In this document: one piece after another, positions 1 through 5,396 of the stretch
How positions within the stretch are numbered: position 1 is the stretch's first letter
Layout of the letters: each line of letters begins with the position of its first letter
Origin: Thiobacillus sp. UBA2597
GTDB lineage: Bacteria; Pseudomonadota; Gammaproteobacteria; Burkholderiales; Thiobacillaceae
Length of the DNA stretch: 5,396 bases
Reading direction: 5' to 3'
Assembly (NCBI GenBank): GCA_002339725.1
Contig: DDKN01000124.1
Location: 1-5,396, forward strand
Position numbers and translations under genes: made by a program
Notes under the pieces: model-generated
Told to the model about the DNA's origin: nothing
Database searches by the model: none
The model's input: only the letters and a program-made list of their open reading frames with translations

Positions 1-19
1 GCGGTGCGACCCTGCGTGT

Positions 20-81
20 CCTTTATCCTCGCGTAGCGGGTGCTCTCCCCAGCGGGGAGAGCACCCTGAAGGGCATAAAGG
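20..81. repeat. Nested inverted repeat, possible dispersed REP/MITE-like element
   Basis: An outer inverted pair, CCTTTAT (20-26) and ATAAAGG (75-81), flanks a perfect 13-bp core hairpin (38-50 with 54-66). The two outer arms are also partly complementary next to these blocks. The layout, together with the GGGGTGAGGGG stretch just to the right (84-94), resembles the GC-rich intergenic palindromes that are scattered through many proteobacterial genomes. The structure is seen directly; membership in a dispersed repeat family is inference, because only one copy lies in this window. It contains no coding sequence. Confidence 0.5.
38..66 (-). terminator. Strong hairpin downstream of the octaheme cytochrome gene
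   Basis: A perfect 13-bp stem, GGGTGCTCTCCCC paired with its complement, closes a 3-nt loop. It lies about 55 bases past the stop codon of the cytochrome gene. Such a stable stem would act as a transcript end or a 3'-end protector for the DUF302-cytochrome operon. No run of U follows the stem on the minus strand (the sequence continues CGCTACGCG), so it is not a canonical intrinsic terminator. Confidence 0.45.
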
Positions 82-120
82 CAGGGGTGAGGGGCGAAGA
101 CTTAGCCAACACGACTCGCA

Positions 121-1824
121 TCACTTCTTGCCCTTGCGCCAGAGATAGAGCCGCAGGCCGCCGTGGCCGATGACGCCGAGCAGGGCCAGCCCGGCCAGGC
201 TCCAGCCGGCGGTGTTGAGCCATTCGTTGGCGCGCCGGCCAGGCATGTAGATCCCCGGCACCTTGTCCAGCCGGCCGACACCGGTTTGCGGCGCATGGCA
301 CTGGGCACAGGTCAGCGCATCCTTTTTCGGCGCGACCATGTGGGTGATGGGCCAGGACATCTCGGTCTCGACGAAGGCGAACTTGCCGCTGTACTGGGCG
401 CCGATCTCCTTCATGCCGAACTCGATCGCCTTGTCCCAGTTGAAGTTCGACCACAGGGCGCTGTCGTCCTTGCCGTAGGTGTGGAACACCACCAGCTGGT
501 TGTTGCCGATGTCATACGGCTGCTTGCCACGGAACACCTTGATCGGCCAGATCTTGGACTTGCCGTCGGTCGGGCTGCCCTCGAAGCTGTTGATCTTGAT
601 CACCTGGCTCGGGTCGAGCTTGGTCTCGCGCAGGGTGTAATTCACCGTGCCGTTGAACCAGATGTACTCGGGGATCACGTTGGCCTCGTACTTGAAGTCG
701 CCCTTGCGGCTGTCGTAGGACTCGTGGCCGCCGCTGTCCTTGAGCTTGAACGGCTTGCCATCCTTGTCCAGCTTGCCCGCGGTGGACCAGTCCCAGAGCA
801 TCTTGGTGGGTTTGCCGCCGCGTGCGAACTCGGGGATGTGGCAAGTCTGGCAGGCGATCTTCTCGGTGTGGCTGTTGAGCTTGGCCACGGTCTTGTGCGG
901 CTTGTTGCCGTGGCAGGACTGGCAGGTGGCCGGATTGTCGTTGGCCTTGCCCCGCATGTGCGGGCTGACATCCTTCGGCTTGGCCGTGGGGGTGTAACGG
1001 CTGCCCGGCACGTCGTGTCCCTCGGTTTCATGGCAGGTGGCGCAGGTGAAGTTGAGCCCGTCCTTGGCCATGTGGATGTCGAGGTACTTCTTCGGCTCCT
1101 TCAGGGAACTGTCCAGGTCGCCGTGTTTCACCGCATCGCCGCCGCCACCGTAGAAATGGCAGCTGCCGCAGGTGGCGCGGGTGGTCTTGCCCACGTTCTG
1201 GGCGATCTTCTGCAGATTCGCAGCCGGCACGATCTTGCCCGAGCCGGGGGGGAACTCCATGTCCTTGTAGGGCGGATGACCGGCCAGGCCCGGCAGCTTG
1301 CGATAGGTGCCGGTGTTGTCGTGGCAGGCCAGGCAGTCGACGTTTTCCTGCTTGGTGAAGTCGAAGCTGCTGTCCTTCCAGCCGTAGCCGACGTGGCAGG
1401 CCGTGCAGAACTCATAGTTGGACGGCACGGCGGTACAGAAGTTGTTGATCACGTTCTTCTTGCCCAGCCGCTGCTTGGACTCGGGATTGAGAAATTCCCA
1501 GGTCCAGTGCTTGGTCTTCATCACCTGCTTGGCCGCCTCGGTGTGACAGGTGAGGCAGGCCTGGGTTACTTCCGGCCCGGTCTTGAAGTCTTTTTGCAGT
1601 TCCTTGAACTTGCTGTGATCGGCGGTCGATCGGATCTCCCTGGCCGGGGCGGCCGGTGCGGCGCCGTTGACGGGGCCGTAGCCGTGTGCCCCGGCGGCCG
1701 GAGCGGGGGCTGCCGCCTCCGGCTTGGCCTCGGCGGCGGGGGCCGTGGCGGCCTGGACCGTGGGTAGCGCCCAGGCGATACCCGCGACCAAGGCCAGGAA
1801 CTGGAGTCGTTTGCCTAGCATCAT
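121..1824 (-). CDS. Octaheme c-type cytochrome, tetrathionate reductase (OTR) family, membrane-anchored
   Basis: A 567-residue periplasmic multihaem cytochrome. An N-terminal signal peptide (about 1-25, probable cleavage after VQA) is followed by an Ala/Pro-rich linker (26-62). There are exactly eight CXXCH haem c motifs, with first cysteines at residues 90, 140, 164, 219, 261, 301, 325 and 506. A 176-residue stretch without haem motifs separates motifs seven and eight. A hydrophobic helix near 538-561 ends in a basic RKGKK tail, predicting a C-terminal inner-membrane anchor. The motif count, the NNFC...CTACHVGYGW block and the late eighth haem fit the OTR family. Its Shewanella member has a lysine-ligated active-site haem and reduces tetrathionate, nitrite and hydroxylamine in vitro; the physiological substrate is uncertain, and substrate here is not shown by sequence. 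The only cysteine outside a haem motif in the mature protein is C130. The gene lies 41 bp downstream of the DUF302 gene, probably co-transcribed. It could start at the first or the second of two adjacent ATG codons (1824 or 1821). A different haem-enzyme activity is possible. Confidence 0.88.
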   Translation of the reverse strand: MMLGKRLQFLALVAGIAWALPTVQAATAPAAEAKPEAAAPAPAAGAHGYGPVNGAAPAAPAREIRSTADHSKFKELQKDFKTGPEVTQACLTCHTEAAKQVMKTKHWTWEFLNPESKQRLGKKNVINNFCTAVPSNYEFCTACHVGYGWKDSSFDFTKQENVDCLACHDNTGTYRKLPGLAGHPPYKDMEFPPGSGKIVPAANLQKIAQNVGKTTRATCGSCHFYGGGGDAVKHGDLDSSLKEPKKYLDIHMAKDGLNFTCATCHETEGHDVPGSRYTPTAKPKDVSPHMRGKANDNPATCQSCHGNKPHKTVAKLNSHTEKIACQTCHIPEFARGGKPTKMLWDWSTAGKLDKDGKPFKLKDSGGHESYDSRKGDFKYEANVIPEYIWFNGTVNYTLRETKLDPSQVIKINSFEGSPTDGKSKIWPIKVFRGKQPYDIGNNQLVVFHTYGKDDSALWSNFNWDKAIEFGMKEIGAQYSGKFAFVETEMSWPITHMVAPKKDALTCAQCHAPQTGVGRLDKVPGIYMPGRRANEWLNTAGWSLAGLALLGVIGHGGLRLYLWRKGKK

Positions 1825-1828
1825 GTCA

Positions 1829-1834
1829 CTCCTC
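1829..1834 (-). promoter_or_regulatory. Ribosome binding site of the octaheme cytochrome gene
   Basis: GAGGAG on the minus strand lies 4 nt before the ATG at 1824 and 7 nt before the directly following ATG at 1821. The 7-nt spacing is closer to optimal, so translation may really begin at the second methionine. The two choices differ by one residue of the signal peptide. Confidence 0.75.
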
Positions 1835-1865
1835 TGTTATGGGTTGAGTTCGTGTTGCCGGCTGC

Positions 1866-2408
1866 TCAGCAACCGCCGCCTGCGCCACCCGCACCGCCAC
1901 CGGTCGCGGCCTTGGGCAGGATGATCTGCGGGGCCGGGGTGTTGGGGTCGAACTCGAGGAAGCTCTTCTGGTCCGCCGCCACGTGGCCCATGATCTCACC
2001 CACCAGCGGGCCGAACATCTTGCCCATGAGGCCGGCGTTCATGGTGCCGATATAGACCTTGCCGTCGTTCTTTTTGTAGACGGAAATCTTGCAGGGCATC
2101 AGGATCGAAAGATAACGCCGATCGTCCGTTTTCAGGATGGGCGCGGAATACTTGGTGCTGCAGGCCTCGATCATCATCACCGGAAGCACGTTGCCGCCAT
2201 CGGCCTGAACGGCCTTGGCGGGGTCACGCAGGCCGGACAGGCTCCAGCCGTTGGGGTTCTTTTCGATGTTGTGCTGGATGCGGGCGATGGTCTCTTCGAA
2301 ACCGAAGGGGCTGACCTGCTCCCGGAACATGAGGCTGGGCATCATGAACAGGGCCAATACCATGGTGAAGATGACGCCGACGACGAAACCACCTATCAGT
2401 TTTCCCAT
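1866..2408 (-). CDS. Membrane-anchored DUF302-family protein with Gly-rich tail ending in cysteine
   Basis: A 180-residue protein. A short basic N-terminus (MGK) precedes one hydrophobic segment (about 4-24) with no clear signal peptidase site, suggesting an N-terminal anchor with the rest in the periplasm. Residues of about 35-152 resemble the DUF302 fold family: an FEETIARIQHNIE helix, then an LMPCKISVYKKNDGKVYIG strand pair (103-121), then a helical end. The family's biochemical function is not established. Cysteines are C83, C106 and C180. The tail 170-180 is almost all glycine (GGGAGGAGGGC), and C180 is the very last residue. Methionine is frequent (12 of 180). A good AAGGAG ribosome binding site 6 nt before the ATG supports this start. 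The gene is the first of a probable two-gene operon with the octaheme cytochrome. A role as a partner, carrier or assembly factor for that cytochrome is inferred from position only. The DUF302 assignment rests on pattern recognition, not on a profile search. Confidence 0.8.
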   Translation of the reverse strand: MGKLIGGFVVGVIFTMVLALFMMPSLMFREQVSPFGFEETIARIQHNIEKNPNGWSLSGLRDPAKAVQADGGNVLPVMMIEACSTKYSAPILKTDDRRYLSILMPCKISVYKKNDGKVYIGTMNAGLMGKMFGPLVGEIMGHVAADQKSFLEFDPNTPAPQIILPKAATGGGAGGAGGGC

Positions 2409-2414
2409 TTCGGT

Positions 2415-2420
2415 CTCCTT
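2415..2420 (-). promoter_or_regulatory. Ribosome binding site of the DUF302 gene
   Basis: AAGGAG on the minus strand lies 6 nt before the ATG at 2408. Its first two A residues are also the last two bases of the FNR-like box at 2419-2432, so the two sites overlap. Confidence 0.75.
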
Positions 2421-2432
2421 GATCTAAGTCAA
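2419..2432. promoter_or_regulatory. FNR/ANR-like box upstream of the DUF302-cytochrome operon
   Basis: On the plus strand the site reads TTGAT-CTAA-GTCAA; on the minus strand it reads TTGAC-TTAG-ATCAA. It differs from the FNR/ANR consensus TTGAT-N4-ATCAA at one base, and that substitution is common in real sites. The centre lies 17 bases before the DUF302 start codon. This is too close for ordinary class II activation of that gene, which would put the transcript start inside the coding region. Downstream of the candidate promoters it would sit where a repressor or roadblock acts. Chance occurrence is possible. Confidence 0.45.
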
Positions 2433-2450
2433 ACTGCCACTGCTGGTTCA

Positions 2451-2493
2451 ATTGTACTTACCTTAATCATATTAGCAATTCTAAATATCACAA
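2451..2493 (-). promoter_or_regulatory. Candidate sigma70 promoter(s) for the DUF302-cytochrome operon
   Basis: An AT-rich stretch unlike the rest of the window holds two overlapping minus-strand candidates. The first has -35 TTGTGA (2488-2493), a 16-nt spacer and -10 TATGAT (2466-2471). The second has -35 TTGCTA (2473-2478), a 16-nt spacer and -10 TACAAT (2451-2456). Each -10 matches five of six consensus bases, while the -35 boxes match four of six. Predicted starts near 2459 or 2444 give leaders of roughly 35-50 nt. Only the location of the AT-rich promoter region is well supported; the choice between candidates is open. Confidence 0.45.
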
Positions 2494-2501
2494 GATATTT
2501 A
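2482..2501. promoter_or_regulatory. Perfect dyad, candidate operator
   Basis: TAAATATC (2482-2489) and GATATTTA (2494-2501) form a perfect 8-bp inverted repeat around a 4-nt spacer (ACAA). It overlaps the -35 element of one candidate promoter and lies just upstream of the other. The size and symmetry fit a dimeric transcription factor site. The half-site is not the FNR or NorR consensus, and I do not recognise the regulator. AT-rich DNA makes chance palindromes more likely, but an 8+8 perfect match is notable. Confidence 0.4.
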
Positions 2502-2526
2502 TATCCTAATAAAGCGCTCAGCTATG

Positions 2527-2543
2527 CAAGGGATAAGCCCTTG
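2527..2543. repeat. Small hairpin in the aconitase-DUF302 gap
   Basis: CAAGGG (2527-2532) and CCCTTG (2538-2543) pair perfectly around a 5-nt loop. No T-run follows on either strand. It may contribute to ending the aconitase transcript together with the larger hairpin at 2572-2600, or it may have no function. Confidence 0.3.
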
Positions 2544-2571
2544 AATTCACGAAAGACAGGGTAAGGGGGGC

Positions 2572-2600
2572 GGGTGGGGCCGCTGGCTCGGCCGCCACCC
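2572..2600 (-). terminator. GC-rich hairpin just after the aconitase stop codon
   Basis: The arms 2572-2582 and 2589-2600 form an 11-bp GC-rich stem (GGGTGG and GGCCG blocks with their complements) with one bulged base and a 6-nt loop. It begins eight bases beyond the aconitase stop codon. Its position and stability suggest a transcript end for acnA. On the minus strand it is followed by GCCCCCCTTACC rather than a U-run, so it is not a textbook intrinsic terminator, and read-through into the DUF302 operon is possible. Confidence 0.5.
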
Positions 2601-2608
2601 AATGAGGC

Positions 2609-5269
<2,661 letters not shown>

Positions 5270-5276
5270 GGCGTGA

Positions 5277-5281
5277 TTCCT
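5277..5281 (-). promoter_or_regulatory. Ribosome binding site that sets the acnA start
   Basis: AGGAA on the minus strand lies 7 nt before the ATG at 5269. It supports that start over the in-frame ATG at 5359, which has no purine-rich site in front of it. Confidence 0.65.
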
Positions 5282-5306
5282 GTAGGGCAGGGCGGGGAAA
5301 GGCGAA

Positions 5307-5337
5307 ATTTTACCCAAACTTCGCGTTCCATCGTCAG
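5307..5337 (-). promoter_or_regulatory. Candidate acnA promoter
   Basis: On the minus strand, TAAAAT (5307-5312) matches the -10 consensus in five of six positions. It sits in a short AT-rich patch about 40 bases before the acnA start codon. The best upstream -35 is CTGACG (5332-5337), with a long 19-nt spacer, so that element is weak and may need an activator. The predicted transcript start is near 5300. Confidence 0.35.
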
Positions 5338-5396
5338 GCCCGGCGCTCGCATCGCGCAATCGGGGGCGCTTGTCTCGGGCGGTCGACCTCGCTAGT

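Noticed and set aside
163..1767. Long plus-strand open frame (534 codons) opposite the cytochrome gene
   Set aside because: It is an antisense shadow of a gene with eight clear haem motifs. The translation is low in complexity and has no recognisable domain.
2430..2564. Plus-strand hydrophobic stretch (SIVLTLIILAILNI) that looks like a membrane peptide
   Set aside because: The hydrophobic residues come from AT-rich promoter DNA. There is no start codon with a ribosome binding site near it, and the frame only opens from antisense of the DUF302 gene.
5270..5359. Thirty-residue N-terminal extension of aconitase from an upstream ATG
   Set aside because: There is no ribosome binding site at the upstream ATG, no family similarity in the extension, and a promoter-like -10 lies inside it. 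The ATG at 5269 has a well-spaced AGGAA.

Overview
The window is GC-rich proteobacterial DNA holding three genes, all on the minus strand. In transcription order (right to left) they are an aconitase of the AcnA type, a small membrane-anchored DUF302-family protein, and a periplasmic octaheme c-type cytochrome of the octaheme tetrathionate reductase (OTR) family. The AcnA N-terminus and its long conserved blocks look most like those of Betaproteobacteria (Rhodocyclales or Thiobacillus-like lineages). Sulfur-oxidising Gammaproteobacteria cannot be excluded from sequence alone. An eight-haem periplasmic cytochrome suggests an organism with flexible respiration on sulfur or nitrogen compounds, but this is inference.

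Layout. Positions 1-120 are non-coding and carry a nested inverted repeat (20-81) whose core is a perfect 13-bp hairpin (38-66), just downstream of the cytochrome gene. Positions 121-1824 encode the cytochrome. A 41-bp gap with a strong GAGGAG ribosome binding site separates it from the DUF302 gene (1866-2408), so the two look like one operon. The roughly 200-bp gap 2409-2608 is the regulatory centre of the window. It holds a ribosome binding site, an FNR/ANR-like box (2419-2432), an AT-rich promoter region, a perfect 8-bp dyad with a 4-nt spacer (2482-2501), a small hairpin (2527-2543) and a GC-rich hairpin (2572-2600) that probably ends the aconitase transcript. Positions 2609-5269 encode aconitase. 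Positions 5270-5396 hold its ribosome binding site and a candidate promoter. The last ~60 bases show nothing I can assign.

How the genes may work together. AcnA is a housekeeping TCA-cycle enzyme and appears to be a separate transcription unit from the other two. The DUF302 protein and the octaheme cytochrome both appear to sit at the outer face of the cytoplasmic membrane: one has an N-terminal anchor, the other a signal peptide plus a C-terminal anchor. The DUF302 protein ends in a glycine-rich tail whose last residue is cysteine. That recalls the flexible cysteine arms of sulfur-carrier proteins such as SoxY and DsrC. The most interesting hypothesis here is that it presents a sulfur substrate to, or exchanges thiols with, the neighbouring multihaem cytochrome. 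This is speculative but testable.
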